DNA of 64,000 nt from Rhyacophila brunnea (GCA_022495005.1 JAGYXB010000612.1:1922001-1986000); one strand, 5' to 3'; shown: positions 22,380 to 35,047, counted from the first letter of the stretch. Translations and numbers: made by a program. The notes: generated by a model not told the origin, from the letters alone.

Positions 22380-23175
22380 TAATAAAATTGTTGTTTTTTT
22401 TTAATCGAATTGGAGATTCTAATCGGATAGCTCTAATCAAGTGGTTCAACTGCCAATTATCGGTAGAAAGAAATTGTATTAGTTACACTTAAACACACTA
22501 ATAAGTTTAAGATATTCCACATAATTTAACAATGATATGCCCCGGTTTCGTCCGACTCAATCGGACATTCTCAACTGAAATTTTTCTACAGCATTTGTGT
22601 AGATAGGTACATGTTTGCTCCTAATATTTTTTTACTTACATGTCGTAACTATTACGGTTTAATCCTTTGCTCCTCAATTATTATTGATAAAATATCTTAG
22701 ATACTTGTTTACGTGTTTGGCACATATTATTATGAAAATATATTCCCACGATGAAAGTCTCAGATATATTAATTCGGGAAAAGTCTCACGTCATTTTCGG
22801 GAAATGAGTTATTCTGTAGTGTCTCTTACACCTTCAGTGCCAATAAATAATATTGATGAATATTATTCTCTCCTCTCTCACGTCAAATTGAATTTATGTC
22901 AATTCCGAACAAATGGGAATATCGTGTTTTCCCTTCGCAGCACGTTTTGCGAATTATTTTCTTTTCTTGCGCCTGCCTACAGATAAACACCAGAAAACAG
23001 ACGTCGTGAGGATTGTATTTTTTAGCGAATGATAATTATTTTTTATTACATAATTCAATTATATACTGGCATAATGAGAGGACACGTCACTTTATGGCGA
23101 GCAAAATATTATCTGCTTGAATCGGCCACGTGTATAGAATGCTCGAGGTACTAGAATTGCGGGTTATATAATATT
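22380..23175. other. Non-coding
   Basis: A 100-codon frame at 22684-22986 has no recognisable domain and AT-rich, random-looking composition. Nothing else seen. Confidence 0.3.
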
Positions 23176-23179
23176 ATGG

Positions 23180-23412
23180 ATCTGACTGGCTTAGATTGAT
23201 AGTAGATGGGCCTGGTTGTACCCGCGGGCGTGATCACCGAGACGTTGAACACGTCCTCTGGGATTGCCCGCTTATGGAACCTGAACGAGCGGAGCTGTTT
23301 GCCAGGGTCCGTTGCTCACACGGGCTCAATTGGCCACGCGGATCTGATAGCAACCGAGGCCAACTATGCGGTATTCAAGAAATGCGGAGCGAGATAGTCC
23401 CGACTCATCTGT
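23180..23412 (+). pseudogene. C-terminal pol fragment of an R1-like non-LTR retrotransposon
   Basis: Plus-strand frames encode GRDHRDVEHVLWDCPLMEPE, matching the zinc-knuckle-like C-terminal motif (C...EHVLWDCP) that ends the pol protein of R1-clade and related non-LTR elements. A frameshift then leads to DLIATEANYAVFKKCGAR, the segment that normally closes the protein. The next fragment at 23660-24010 has the same order of motifs, so both are remnants of the same family. The reverse transcriptase and endonuclease are absent, and a stop and frameshift make this non-functional. Confidence 0.65.
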
Positions 23413-23659
23413 AGACTCATCCATTTCAAATCGTGACACTCAATATGCGGATACATAGGGCGCTTAACGTCACCGGACAGCAGAGTCAGTCTAAATTTTA
23501 TTTTCTTTCTTAACTTCATTCTATAAGCACTAAGATGCATGGTTGCAGCATCGGTCATGTGCGGCTCCGTCTCGGGACAGAATGAGCACATAACATCACT
23601 TCTTTCAGACACGTGACACACACAAAGGCGGCTGTACATACACGACGGGTGGTGATGGT

Positions 23660-24010
23660 AAACCTAGCTGTCCGAAAGTGGGATGAAACGACTAAGGGCA
23701 AGCACACATATTTGTTCTTTCCTAGCATACAATGGCGATTGGAGATAACCACCTGACTCCTGACCACTACACCAGGCAGTTTTTGACAGGCCATGGTGGG
23801 TTCGCTGCCAAGCTCTTCTAGCTTGGACTTGTTAGTCGCTCGACATGTCCATGCAGCGGAGAAAAGCAGGATGCAAACCACATCTGGGAATATCCGAGAA
23901 TGTACTCCGAAAGGGAAGAGAAGCTCAAGTCGGTCCAACCGGCTGTTCGACCCATCGGGCCGTCCGACCTGGTCACCACAGAGGCCAATTTTATTCCTTT
24001 AAAAAAAATG
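23660..24010 (+). pseudogene. Second R1-like pol C-terminal fragment
   Basis: Across several frame changes the plus strand encodes VRKWDETTKGKHTYLFFPSI (the W...KGR.T..L.P block), then LTGHGGFAAKLF, then CPCSGEKQDANHIWEYPRMY and DLVTTEANFIPLKKNAA. This order is the RNase-H-distal and zinc-knuckle end of R1-clade pol proteins. The sequence is broken by at least one stop and several frameshifts. It is not a direct duplicate of the 23180 fragment, since it preserves a longer 5' part. Sequence beyond 24010 may be its 3' untranslated region. Confidence 0.65.
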
Positions 24011-24029
24011 CGGCGTTTTACTGCGGGCA

Positions 24030-25770
24030 TAAAGATCTCTTCACATATATTTTGCTATTCGTATTTATTAGCACCTTTTTTGTTATATATATTATTAAAT
24101 TCCCTTTCTCTTCGTTAACTCTTCTTGCCCTTATCTACTATGGCACTTTGTATTATCAGGTATTGAAATCATTAGAATCGGTCAGAGCTCACTTGAGAGC
24201 GGGGAGACGTGGGTACTGCTCCTGAGATATTCCCAGGCGTAAACAACTACTGATGCCTTACATCCAAACTTAGGGCCTCGTGATACGCTCGATTAAGACC
24301 GAGTGTGGGGCGGGGCGGTTGGTTTGGAGGGTCCATGTTTGTGTTGGCCGAAGCTTAGAAGCTCAGAGAAAACCACTGGAAAGCGACGGTATCGGATAGG
24401 CCTTCATTTAGCTTCGCCGTGTACTCCCTGTGGATGGTATTTAGGGGCCTTCCGAAACGACGAAATCTGATTAGCTTGAGGAACAGCCTGGCCAGGTTGA
24501 ATCTCTCTCCAAGCAGTCGTAGCATGTGGCATTCTTTACTTTTGATATTATGAGAAGCTGCGTGATCATCGGCCTTCTTATATATTTTTTACTCGTAAAT
24601 TCATCCAGTATCCGCTGCAAGTATCTGCTCTCGAAGGTTGCTTTGAGCTTTCGTAAGATACCACGAATCGCTAATATAAAGTAGCACCGTCGGAATTCAA
24701 GGAGTTGGCTTTTGACCGAGTGCAGCCGTTAGTGAATGTTGCTTCACCCATTCCCATTCGGGTAGCGAGCTTTCTCTGTGAAGTGCTCCATTTGGTATTT
24801 AAACTTGTCAACATTCAAAGTTTTGTCAGGGGTAAATCTGGATCAGCTGCTATTGGATTTTCCTCGCATTGATTTTTAAACTAATGCAGTCTGTGGATTG
24901 GCTCTTGAATGTCCGTGATTGATTTGTCGAATTACCCAGCTTCACAGGAATGCTATTTTTTACAGTAAATTTACATAAGAACTCTTTTAATTAATGCCAT
25001 ATTTCGCACTGTCGCGCCCTACCCTTGCTACTAGTCGCTACAATTTTTATTAAACATTTCCATATCGTTAGTGCGAATGGCGAAGCACCTGCCACTTGAT
25101 TAAAATCTTAGCCGCGGTACAAAAAATATATAGGTAGGTTATGTACTTACCGAGAGGCCGCCACGCAAAGCTAAACACTTCAACACACAATAAATATTGC
25201 GGTGAAATTTCTCCATACGACCCCAGCTTAATTTTTTAGTTGGGCACCGTTGTTAATAAAGTGGTGTTTTTTTACACTGTCTTATTTGCATTTTTTGCTT
25301 ATGTTTTTTTAAACTGTGGGATTTTTCACTTAACTCATTTTTAAAACAATTTCGTCTTTCATAATATATTTTTAAGACTTAATTACGTTTAGAAAAGAGA
25401 TACGTAGTTAGGTACGTACGTAACTACTTGGGTAGAAGCAAACAGTCCCTTATTATTTAAGAGCGGCGATCTTAAAATTTATTTATATTTGAAAACCTCA
25501 GTTTGGTCCGATACAAAGGCATTAAAAAAAGTTTCTTGGGAAGTCTCGAGAATCAAATATTTATGAATCTCAAGATTTAAAAAAAAGTAGCACTATTAAA
25601 AATAAAGAGAAATAACAAGTACCTACCCAGATTTTTAAAATATTGTGGCAGAAAGCACACATTTGTAGCGTTAATGTATAGCCAGGATATTATTGCATCT
25701 TGTTTTTTTTCTATATAATCCTGGAATAGAATTGAACGTTAGTATCTATATACAGAAACGTGGGACGCTA
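24030..25770. other. Non-coding; GC-richer part 24180-24900
   Basis: 24180-24900 is clearly less AT-rich than the surroundings and follows directly on the R1-like fragment, so it may be retrotransposon-derived. No protein motif was recognised. Confidence 0.3.
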
Positions 25771-25776
25771 ACGGCC

Positions 25777-26060
25777 CACGTGCCCAACGTATGTCAAAAT
25801 GGAGATTTTATGGTATTTTCAAAGCATTGGCCTGAACATTCTTTGAATGTTGTAGATAATCTATTTATATAATTTTGAAGCCTTATTATCCTTTATATTT
25901 ATTTAAAAAAATAGATGACTGCATAAAGTATTTTTATTACATATAATAGTATTCTTTTAAACGTCTTGATCTGATGTTTTAGAATATAGTCATTTTTCCT
26001 ACATCCATTTTAAACGCATTTATAAAACCGCTAGTAAAATTTGCCTAATAACGAAATATT
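25777..26060 (+). repeat. Truncated copy of the TTAA-MITE family
   Basis: Starts TAACGGCCCACGTGCCC and follows the 30360-31051 element over about 280 bp (TTGTAGATAATCTATTTATA, GCCTTATTATCCTTTATATT). The right half is missing. Confidence 0.7.
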
Positions 26061-26650
26061 TATTCCCAGTTAGCTGTACCTACTTTGTGGAGACCTTCAC
26101 GCATGATTTTTTTACGTGATAAATTTTCTTTGATTCAGTAAGTAATAAGAAAGAATGATCATAATTATTTTTACTCAGGGATCTGTACCTAATTGATGTC
26201 TTTACAACTGTTTATTAGTAGATACTTAAAAATACACCCCATCCTTTTCGGCTGCTAATAAAGTAATAAATTTAGCCTACGTTATATACTATTTATGATT
26301 TATATTATTTATTTATTTATTATATTATCGCGATGTCTTCGAATTATTATTTTATTTCGTATTGTTTTCGCATCTAATGCCGGAGCTGCTGGGAAGCGGG
26401 TCGTGTTTTATTTTTTTGCGACAAAGCCGATTGTTTAAAGTTTTGCCATTTTCCACGTTTTCGCGAAATCCCATTTAACCTGATATAAAGAAGCGTCAGA
26501 GACCACGGAGAAGATAATGCGGTTCTGAATTCGCATTGATACAAGAGAATCATAACACACAATCTGAAAATCACTCAGGATTGTTCACTTGTTTTTTTAC
26601 TTTAGACTAAGTCATATTATTATCATCAGTAGCTTGGAAATTAGAGGTGG
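26061..26650. other. AT-rich, nothing recognised
   Basis: Includes a short (ATTT)n run near 26306. Confidence 0.3.
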
Positions 26651-26656
26651 ATTATA

Positions 26657-26912
26657 TCGTCACTGTTCTGGCAGAAGACACTAATACGAAAAAATGACAT
26701 ATTGAGTTAGTTATACCAAAATATTCCTTATTTCAAACTTTACCGTCTGGAAACCTTCTTAATAAATAAACAGTCTTTATTTTAAGGTCATCCTTTTACG
26801 ATTACTTAATAAACTCACATGATAGACCATTTCAAACATTTTAACAACTTCAAAGTCAAATTACTCAAAACTAGTATTCTCCAGTTAGTGTCTTCTGCCA
26901 GAACAGAGACGA
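26657..26912. mobile_element. 256-bp MITE with TA duplication, copy 2
   Basis: TA at 26655-26656 and 26913-26914; nearly identical to 12157-12413, which points to recent spread. Confidence 0.85.
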
Positions 26913-27104
26913 TATGCCCTACTTCATCCAATAACTATCCCTATCAAAAATGACCGATTTCCATGTATACGGTCATTGGTCAGCGAATTTTTGTCTGCCT
27001 CTTTGCTCTTGGATTGGTCGACATAATTCTTCATGATTCATTGTTGTTAATTCAGTACATATCATCAGGCCAGCGCAGTATCTGAATCCTAATTGATTGA
27101 ACTG

Positions 27105-27298
27105 CAATTTTTGTGCAGACAGTCCTGTAAGGCACTTCTTATCTGGAGGCTCCGGGTTTGATTCCCGTTGGGGTCACAATACATTTATGTGATTTATTTT
27201 AAGCCTGGGTGTTTATGTTCTTGTTTCACTTCTACTACTGCAATACATAATACTTTCATTGGACCGCATGACCTGTTGTTGTGTTTAAAAAAAAGAAT
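27105..27298 (+). repeat. tRNA-derived SINE (TGAGGTCAC family)
   Basis: B box GGGTTTGATTCCC, then GGGGTCACAATACATTTATG, AAGCCTGGGTGTTTATG and a CCTGTTGTTGTGTTT-A run. The body matches 46184-46382. Confidence 0.65.
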
Positions 27299-27481
27299 AC
27301 AGATTTCAGCAGTGTATTTTCTCCTCTAACCATTAAAAAAAGATATTCAACGACTATTGTTAATGTTCAGGCTTCCGAGGCGTAAGTAAACATATCAGCT
27401 TTACACTTGTCTCATAAAGAATGTTTTAGATCGGCGAGATAGTAGTATCTCAGAGCAAAATGGCGGTGTATACCAGGAATA

Positions 27482-27510
27482 TATTTATTTATTTATTTAT
27501 TTATTTATTA
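27482..27510. repeat. (TTTA)n microsatellite
   Basis: About seven tandem TTTA units. It could mark the tail of a minus-strand retrotransposon running to the right, but no body was recognised. Confidence 0.8.
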
Positions 27511-27514
27511 AGGA

Positions 27515-29300
27515 ACAGTTACATTTTGAATACAAAAATATGTTTAAAAAAGAATAGTGAAATTATATTCCAACCAACAAAGTTTCCAAGTATAAATTAT
27601 AATATAGTTAAGCCTAAGAAGAATAAAAAGTGAGAAAGTAAGAAGAGCATAAATATAACGAAATTACATATGAAAAATGAGGAATAATTATATACAAAAA
27701 TAAGTTTTATTATATACATACATACATTTTAAATTTGGTTAATATCCATTATACAAAATTTTGGAGTTAGCGCGTTTAAAGGAAACATATGTATTATTGA
27801 AAGAATCAACGGTGGAGAAAGACATATTGTGATTTAAAGCTTATCAAATATATATCTGCTTTAAATGACTTGAAAACTGTACTGGAAGGTTGAACTAACG
27901 GACTGTGTTCTGTCATATTTCAGGAAGTGACCCTTCTGTAAAAGATAATAGCACTTATGTACTCAAAATTTACTAAAAAATGAACAAAATCAATGAAGTA
28001 AGCTAAGAATAAGAAAATGGCCATATCATTATTAAATTATGTTCTGGCCATCTTGTGAACTTCAAGCATTTGAAAATGTAATGTTCGTTAACGCAAACAA
28101 ATGATTTTGAATCAAGTGGTATGCTTACCTAATATTAGTTCATTTTATATTGTAGCTTTCCACCGACAATTTCCCGTTGATTGTGTCATATAAAGCTTGA
28201 CTGAAACTTAATTTTCGTTAAAGTCACGTAAAACGGTAATATCTGAGAACACTCAACGGGCGTTGTGTGTCTTTCGTCTTATAGACTGACAGGTATTAAG
28301 ACGGTACTTCAATGAAACGGCAAATAATTTTCAACTATAGGCGCGATCAAATTTTGGACTCGCTGGCAGTCGGAGAGCGAACGTCGAGGTGTGAATACGT
28401 CAATTTGTTTCGCGATGGCGACGGGGGTATTAATTCTTAAATCGTGTAAAGATGACTAAAAACGTTAACCATTTACTTGAAAAAGAAAACATGTCAATGA
28501 ATATATTATTATTGTTACTAATAGAACAATAAACAACATTAAATGGACGGATGTTGGATTTATATGACAATTTATATTTCGTTCGGCATGCGTCATTTGC
28601 ACCCGCGACCCGCAATCCGCGCATCGTTTAGTCACGATATTTTTAGACAATGCCTCAACTGAGGTATAGCCTTAAGCAATAATCGAAAATTGCATCCAAA
28701 ACCCTATTACAAGGCGACCGTCTTTGTATTTCTATATTTTTAATCTGTTCTGTGGTTACCATTGGATTACAAAAAAAATACACGGTAAAAACAAATGATT
28801 TACAATAAGCACAACATGACATATGTAATTAAAAATTCATATTACACTGTTAGTTGACAAGAATATGATTAAAGCATTGATACTCAGTTATTAACATTAA
28901 GCTCAGAAGAGCTTTATACTATTTATTATTTACCCTTGTCATACTTACACCCTCGCCCTCTTGTTATTATTTTCTCCGTGGTCAGAGACCCTCCATTTTA
29001 TATATTTTTGTGAATAAGCGACATTTCGTGTTTTCGTGGAATGTCTCCCAATAAAATCTATGTAGGAATAGGCATTTATTATTTTTCTAGCTTTGCCCTC
29101 TCCTGTCATTGTTTGTATAAAGATAAACTTACTCAGCTAAAGCAAACTATGAAATATGATAATCACAGATTTTCTAATTTTGAGCCCGGGATTTGAGGTC
29201 ACTTTTAACCCGTGATATCATCAATATGCTTCCTCCTATAATATTGGTACACTTTTTCTTTACAACATGCCAGGAGGCCAAATGACGGTAGTATACAATG
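27515..29300. other. Non-coding
   Basis: No domain-bearing frame and no repeat partner found. Confidence 0.3.
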
Positions 29301-29308
29301 TACTAGTT

Positions 29309-29970
29309 CAGGGTTTCCCAAACTTTTTCTGCAATGGAACACTTTGTAAACCCGGAAATTTTAACGGAACACTTAGTTTATTTTGTAGGTTATTTATTAG
29401 CGCAGCTAACCGTTCTGCCAATTTTTTGGCAACTGTCGTTAAACTGGCAAGACTTGTCAGCCGGTCAGTTAAAAACAATATACCCCATCTTTTTCATGCG
29501 CACGGTGTGAGAAAAGATGGTCCTCCGTCTGTACCTAGATCATGGCCCCCACATTCCAAATGGTGTTCGAGCTAAAATTAAGGGTATTTTTTTTTTTGCG
29601 ATTTTTGGTATTTTTAATACACCCACTTTTATGTTGATATGCACAATTAAATGTTACATATTGACAATAATAAAAAATTGTAAGTATGACAAAACCATAT
29701 ATTATTAAATGTTAGTATGCTTGAAGTGAAACAGCGCCGCAGGCCTCATTTTTTTACTATTGGTGCATGTTTAGATACTTGACGTCATAAACATCAGTGG
29801 AGATCATCACTCGCCTTTCAATGTGAAGTAGATTCTTTAATTATTTTGGTTTCACTTATTTTAATTCTACTTAGTAGAACATTTTTTAATGTGTTGCAGT
29901 GTATAAAACCTTTCCAAATGGTCGCGGAACACCTATTCAGGTTCGGCGGAACATAGTTTGGGAAACCCTG
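29309..29970. mobile_element. Non-autonomous hAT element (CAGGGTTTCCCAAACT ends)
   Basis: Sixteen-base inverted ends are identical. The 8-bp duplication TACTAGTT is exact (29301-29308 and 29971-29978). The 662-bp body has no recognisable transposase. Confidence 0.9.
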
Positions 29971-30030
29971 TACTAGTTAGTGTATTAGTTAGTAGCAGTG
30001 AAACAATCACACAAATAGCGGCTGTACAAG

Positions 30031-30066
30031 TATTGTGACCTCAACGGGATTCGAACGCGGAGCAAA
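30031..30066 (-). repeat. SINE promoter fragment, minus strand
   Basis: On the minus strand, GTTCGAATCCCGTTGAGGTC matches the B box and following body of the TGAGGTCAC SINE family; the rest is lost. Confidence 0.45.
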
Positions 30067-30224
30067 GAAATCGTATTAAAATATAATTGCCGAATAGTCT
30101 GAATAATTTAAAAGCGCCATGCAGAACCATACTTAAGTCCGAAGTCTGCGAAAGTCCCAAATGTACGCGTGTATTTTTTTAGGATGTCAATATCGGCAAC
30201 ATAGATTGCGTACATACTTATTCG

Positions 30225-31452
30225 TAGTGGCAAAGGGCGGAGGTAGACTGCGACATAATATATAGTACACACTAAACTTTGTCAGTCAAACGTATTCGTT
30301 TTCATTAAACTAAGACTACAATATGTAGATAGTGTTTGTTAGTTTTAAAATTCAATTAACGGCCCACATGCTCGTCGTAGGTCAAAATTGAGTTTTTATT
30401 GTATTTTCAAACCATGATCCTGGACACTCGTTAAACGTTGTAGATAATCTATTTATATAATTTTAAAGCCTTATTATCCTTTATATTTATTTTAAACATT
30501 TGATGACTGCATAAAGTATTTTTGTTACATAAAATAGTATTCTTTTAAACTTCTCGCTCTAATGTTTTAGAATACATATAGTCATATTTCGGTACATGAA
30601 TGTGCAGTGGTGTTAAGATTTTTTACATTTATTAATTTTTAAACGCATTTATAAAACCATTAGTATAATTTATTACGAGATAATTTTTGTAAAATATTCA
30701 CGATAAAAATTATATTGATAATCTCTGTGATCCCAAATTTGACAAGAATTAGGCATTTTATTATTCAAAAAATGGGCAAGATTAACACATTTGAAGATAA
30801 TTCTAAAGATACTCATTATAAGCTATGTCTTTGACCATTCAAGTGTGATAAACATCCGACGAATAATGATTGCTTTATAATAATTATTGACCTAAGAATA
30901 AGGTAGTGTTTTTTTGAAATACGCCATTTCTTTTGGCATTCCCCAGTGGTTAAGCTACAACATACGGCTGTAGCCATAAATTGACAAACTATAATTAAAG
31001 TAGGGAGTAAAATTATGTTAACGCGCGTGTTTACGACGAGCACGTCCCCCCTTAACCCCTGTCTAATTCAAGACATAGTAAGTAGTTAATGGACAAAAAT
31101 TAAACCACATAATTTTAAATATTTTGTAAAAATATAAGAAAATTTTAATCGATTTAGGCAGGGTTTAATGATTTTTAGAAAAAAATCAACATCTTAATAA
31201 TGTAATAATGTATTCTTAATTCAACATAAGTATGACTGAAAAAGTGTGCACTCTTTTTTGTCGGATTGCCCATAGCATACCTAAACTATTATGGTCTGGC
31301 TTTGGCAGGGTTTAATTGTATTTTAAAAACTAACCAGCACCATCTGCAAATTGTGTTCTTAGTTAAATGAAAACAAATGAGTATGACTAACAAAGTTTAG
31401 TGTGCACTATCTATGCCAAATCTTAACAGTCTTAATCCACTCTTCGCCACTG
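30225..31452. mobile_element. hAT-type MITE (CAGTGGCGAAGG family), copy 2, split by a TTAA-MITE
   Basis: The left end TAGTGGCAAAGGGCGGAGGT and the right end ending TTCGCCACTG match copy 1. Flanks CTTATTCG and ATAATTCG agree at 6 of 8. Homology to copy 1 stops at 30355 and resumes at 31056, exactly around the TTAA insertion. Confidence 0.8.
30360..31051. mobile_element. TTAA-flanked MITE (CGGCCCACATGC family)
   Basis: TTAA at 30356-30359 and 31052-31055. Ends CGGCCCACATGCTCGTCGTA and, reversed, GGGGGGACGTGCTCGTCGTA. Relatives are at 25777-26060 and 60568-61019. TTAA use suggests mobilisation by a piggyBac-type transposase; no coding. Confidence 0.8.
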
Positions 31453-31967
31453 ATAATTCGTCATATAGCAGGTAGTAAATATACGCAAGAAACGCAGTGG
31501 CTCAGAACGTAACCATTAATATGGCCAGGACACGTCTAACTAAGTCAAGCTAAATTAGTAACTCTGGATAGTGTTTATTGCCAAGTTAATCCAAATGGTT
31601 CTGCATCGCGCTCCAAATGTGAGGAAAGTATTCGTCCTAATACATTATCACCAATTATTATTGGCATACTATTCGGTTTGCCGGCTAATTCCATTTGGGA
31701 AAATTGTTCAGGAAGGAGAAAAAGCTTAATAATTTAACGATTCTAAAAATACACATGGATTTTTTGTTTATAAGTAAGCTGCACAATGAATTTATTAATA
31801 CACTATTTTAGCGTCTAGTTCCATTTACGATATTGGAACTTTGGCACTTGCAGTTGGATGTTTTGTGTGAAGAATGTCAATCCATTTATTTATAGGTTTA
31901 GGAGTTTTGAAATTTTGTGTGAACATAGAAAACATGCTTTAGAACAAAATACCATCAAAATCTCCTT
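31453..31967. other. AT-rich, nothing recognised
   Basis: No repeat partner or coding signal seen. Confidence 0.3.
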
Positions 31968-32384
31968 GTCCGGAAACTTGTACGTATGCAGTTCGCCGTA
32001 TCAGACTTCACCGTGAAATGTTATATTGGAAATAGGTATATGGCTATATATTAAAGACCGTTCAACCTCTGGGTCGTAGGTGTAGTACTGAAATATGAAT
32101 TTTATATCTAAATAAAACACGGCTCTTGCCGGTTTACACTTTACAGGAAGCCATCAGCAAACAAATTTTGAAAATAGCCGATATACTGGTGTATTTGTTT
32201 GGTTAGGTTTTCATTCTTGAATTCATGAATTTTGCCAAAATCAGCTATGAAAAAATTGAATTAATGTTCATATTGAATCTAATAAAATTGGAGACCGTAT
32301 AATACGGTCATCTCTTTCCGATACGAAAGCTCACGGCGAACTGTGCCACGGTGAAATGTTTTACGTACAATTTACATGTTACCC
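31968..32384 (+). repeat. Unclassified dispersed repeat, copy 1 of 2
   Basis: From GTCCGGAAACTTGTACGTAT to CAATTTACATGT it matches 53415-53753 along its length, with a few indels. Near the ends CAGTTCGCCGT occurs in opposite orientations, so it may be an inverted-repeat DNA element. Confidence 0.8.
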
Positions 32385-33000
32385 AAAATCTCATTTTCGA
32401 TCAAAAGTGCAGTTGGCTGGTTTGCATTCGATTTCTGTCATTTTTTAATCGGCCTGATGGTGTCGGTAATCTTCCTAAACGTGTTTTCGTGCAATTTACG
32501 TATTGTGTAACAATGTTTTAATAATTAACTTCGAAGCTTCGTCAAGATCTGTGTTTTATTTTGACGCCCTTGAATGTCGTTAATGCATGTGCATTGAAAG
32601 ATAGACAGCTGTGATGAATTACCGGTAGGAGTGCTGCACCGTTTACTTACTGCATTCTCGGAGGATGACGATGGATGCGTGTGGCTCTCGCTCGGCGGAA
32701 CTTCATTGTACTTAATATATTATTGAATGCAATGTGATAATGACTCTTCTGGACTGTTGTTCTCAATCTAGAAATGCAGGAGAGTCAAAGATGATTATGA
32801 CGGTTGGAGGAAAGCTGTCCATGAGCTTATATTTCAGTTAGTTAACTCCATAACATCTTTTTGTTATTTTTGTTGATCCTAGATTTGTAACTCCGTAAAC
32901 TTCTGGATGAATTCTGTATAAAAGGTGGTGGTTATCTAAATTGCAAGTCGAACACCTAAGCCGGATCGCATATCTAAACTCGTCTGTCTGCAACATGTCG
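32385..33000. other. Non-coding
   Basis: Nothing recognised. Confidence 0.3.
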
Positions 33001-33285
33001 AATACGTCGATGTGACGTCGTCGCTATTCACAAAACACGTTGCCAAATGGGGCTCCGCATATTGGTGGAATGCGACCTTTTAGTTGGAAAAAACATCTAG
33101 TGTTACTAGACCAGCAACAAAAAATCGCCTAGCGACTGTCGCTGGGCGCGCCTATGTGCGCGGTCTTCATATGCAACATCGGTGCGACGTTCTTAGAAGG
33201 TTTGATTTATGGCTGTGCGGCAGACGAAGCGAGTTTCGATGTGCGAGACGGCTGATAACTGCTACGCGTGCGCATTAGATAGCAC
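33001..33285. other. GC/CpG-rich island
   Basis: Markedly richer in CG dinucleotides (CGCTGGGCGCGCCTATGTGC) than its flanks. Short frames on the plus strand have no recognisable domain. Confidence 0.45.
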
Positions 33286-33489
33286 TGCCATTTTTTATTA
33301 TGTCACTTTTGGTTAACCCAAGAAAAGATGTCGATAATGATCATTATATTATAATATCGCTTTTGTAATAGATACATACAATGTCAAGTTTGTTTTGTTT
33401 GTTGTGTTATGTTTTTGCAATTTGTTAAGGCGATTGTAAATAGGAATTGTGCTAAGTTAACGCTACTACCTAAATAAATTATTTTAATA

Positions 33490-33770
33490 GCTCGGCTTTG
33501 TGGATGGCCACGCGGCTTAAGCGTCGGCCTATAGCGTCGTGGGTCCCAGGTTCGAATCCTGGGTCTGATAAGTACCTACACATATTGTTTTTCAATTTGT
33601 GAATGAGTCAGAGTATGGACCTAACAGGTTGAGCAAGTGGCTAACATCCAATTCTCGTAAAAACACAATCTGTTAATACAAACCTTCACTCTGTTGGCGC
33701 TCATATGATCCTATTAGGATCGGACATGGCCGAAAGAAGAACTGTGGATGCGTAGTGAAGGCGGAAGGTG
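33490..33770 (+). repeat. tRNA-derived SINE with intact-looking promoter boxes
   Basis: The head has an A-box-like GGCCACGCGGCTTAAGCG and a perfect B box GGTTCGAATCC inside a CCCAGG/CCTGGG stem, so it could be mistaken for a tRNA gene. The body (GGTTGAGCAAGTGGCTAACA, CATATGATCCTATTAGGATC) recurs at 37788-37955 and 55048-55225. Confidence 0.75.
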
Positions 33771-33774
33771 GAAT

Positions 33775-34265
33775 CATCTCGATTGCAATAGAATACAAAT
33801 TTTGGCCGAAGAATGTTCGTATGAAGCCGTATTACATCCATTTGGAATATTATAAATAGAAAGTTTTGCATAACGTCTCACAAAACAAAACCTTCAAACT
33901 GTGACGCCATATTTTCATTCACAAATGTAGGATTTATTTTCTTTTTACTACTCTTGAAAAGTATTTTTTACTTATATAATAAGGCGTAGGCGCCCATCGT
34001 AGATGTATTATTAAGTTAAGTCGAAAGCAAAATACTATTAAATTTTATGCTTTATTACCATTTATATACCAATATAAGTACTTTCGTGAGCTTTGAAGCT
34101 AATGGAAATTAAGATGTGCGTCATGAAAATTGGTATTTTAAAATGCACTTCAATCTGTTTTTATTTTTAAAAAGAGGGGGATTTCTTTACATTCTACTAG
34201 TACTAAGTATCTATTCTTATAGAGTATTTAGTAGTAGGTAGGTACTGGACAATTATTGTATTAAT
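33775..34265. other. AT-rich, nothing recognised
   Basis: No coding signal. Confidence 0.3.
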
Positions 34266-34271
34266 ACATAT

Positions 34272-35047
34272 GTTACGCCGAATGTGCGAAATTGAATATT
34301 ACATGAAATGGGCAAAATTTTGCCTAAATCATGAAAAATGCAAGCCCGTTGCCTTATTCATGAATTAGACAAAATATCTGGAGAGTGCATGAATTCGGCA
34401 GTAATTATTCTGCCTAGTTCATGTATTGGAAAAATTAGATAGTAGCGCTACGGTGGTATTTTTTGCAACTAAACTAAATGTATCAAAATGCTCATGCATT
34501 GGTTAAAATGTACATATATTATCTATGGTCAAAATAGATGTTCGCGCTCCGGTGGTATTTTTTACAACTAATCAAACTAAACAAATGTATCAAATGTCAT
34601 TGATTATAATATAAAAATATACCAATCAATAACTGCAATGACGTTCATATCCATTTACTATGCGCAAAAAAATCTAGAACTATAATATGATAACGGAAGA
34701 ATGTAACGTGCAATGGTCGATTGAATGTTTGTGATAGTTTGTTGACACTTGATAGCTAACCTCAAAATGGACATTCAGTTGAATAATTTAATTCAGAATT
34801 ACAAAAACCTAACCTAATAATAATAATATTATATTATGTCCAATTATAACTAATAAAACCATCCGTATTAAATTTACTTTTTCTTCTGCCAGGTTGACAG
34901 TTCAAAAATTCCATACCCTGGCGAATTCATGTACTCAGCAGAAAATTGACCTAATTCATGAATAAGGCAACAGGCTTGACTATTACATGTATTAGCCAAA
35001 ATTTTGCCCATTTCATGTAATAGTCAATTTCGCACATTCGGTGTAAC
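34272..35047. mobile_element. Unclassified long-TIR element with 6-bp duplication
   Basis: Left GTTACGCCGAATGTGCGAAA and right reversed GTTACACCGAATGTGCGAAA lead inverted repeats of roughly 120 bp. ACATAT flanks both sides (34266-34271 and 35048-35053). Multiple TTCATGAATTAG-like motifs are scattered in the arms, and the core has an imperfect duplication (GGTGGTATTTTTTGCAACTA near 34450 and 34548). No coding. Confidence 0.75.

Noticed and set aside
22684..22986. 100-codon plus-strand frame
   Set aside because: Random-looking composition, no domain, no splice or promoter context.
33490..33580. Possible tRNA gene (perfect B box GGTTCGAATCC)
   Set aside because: The A-box region and acceptor stem do not fold as a tRNA, and the downstream body recurs at 37788 and 55048, so it is a SINE head.
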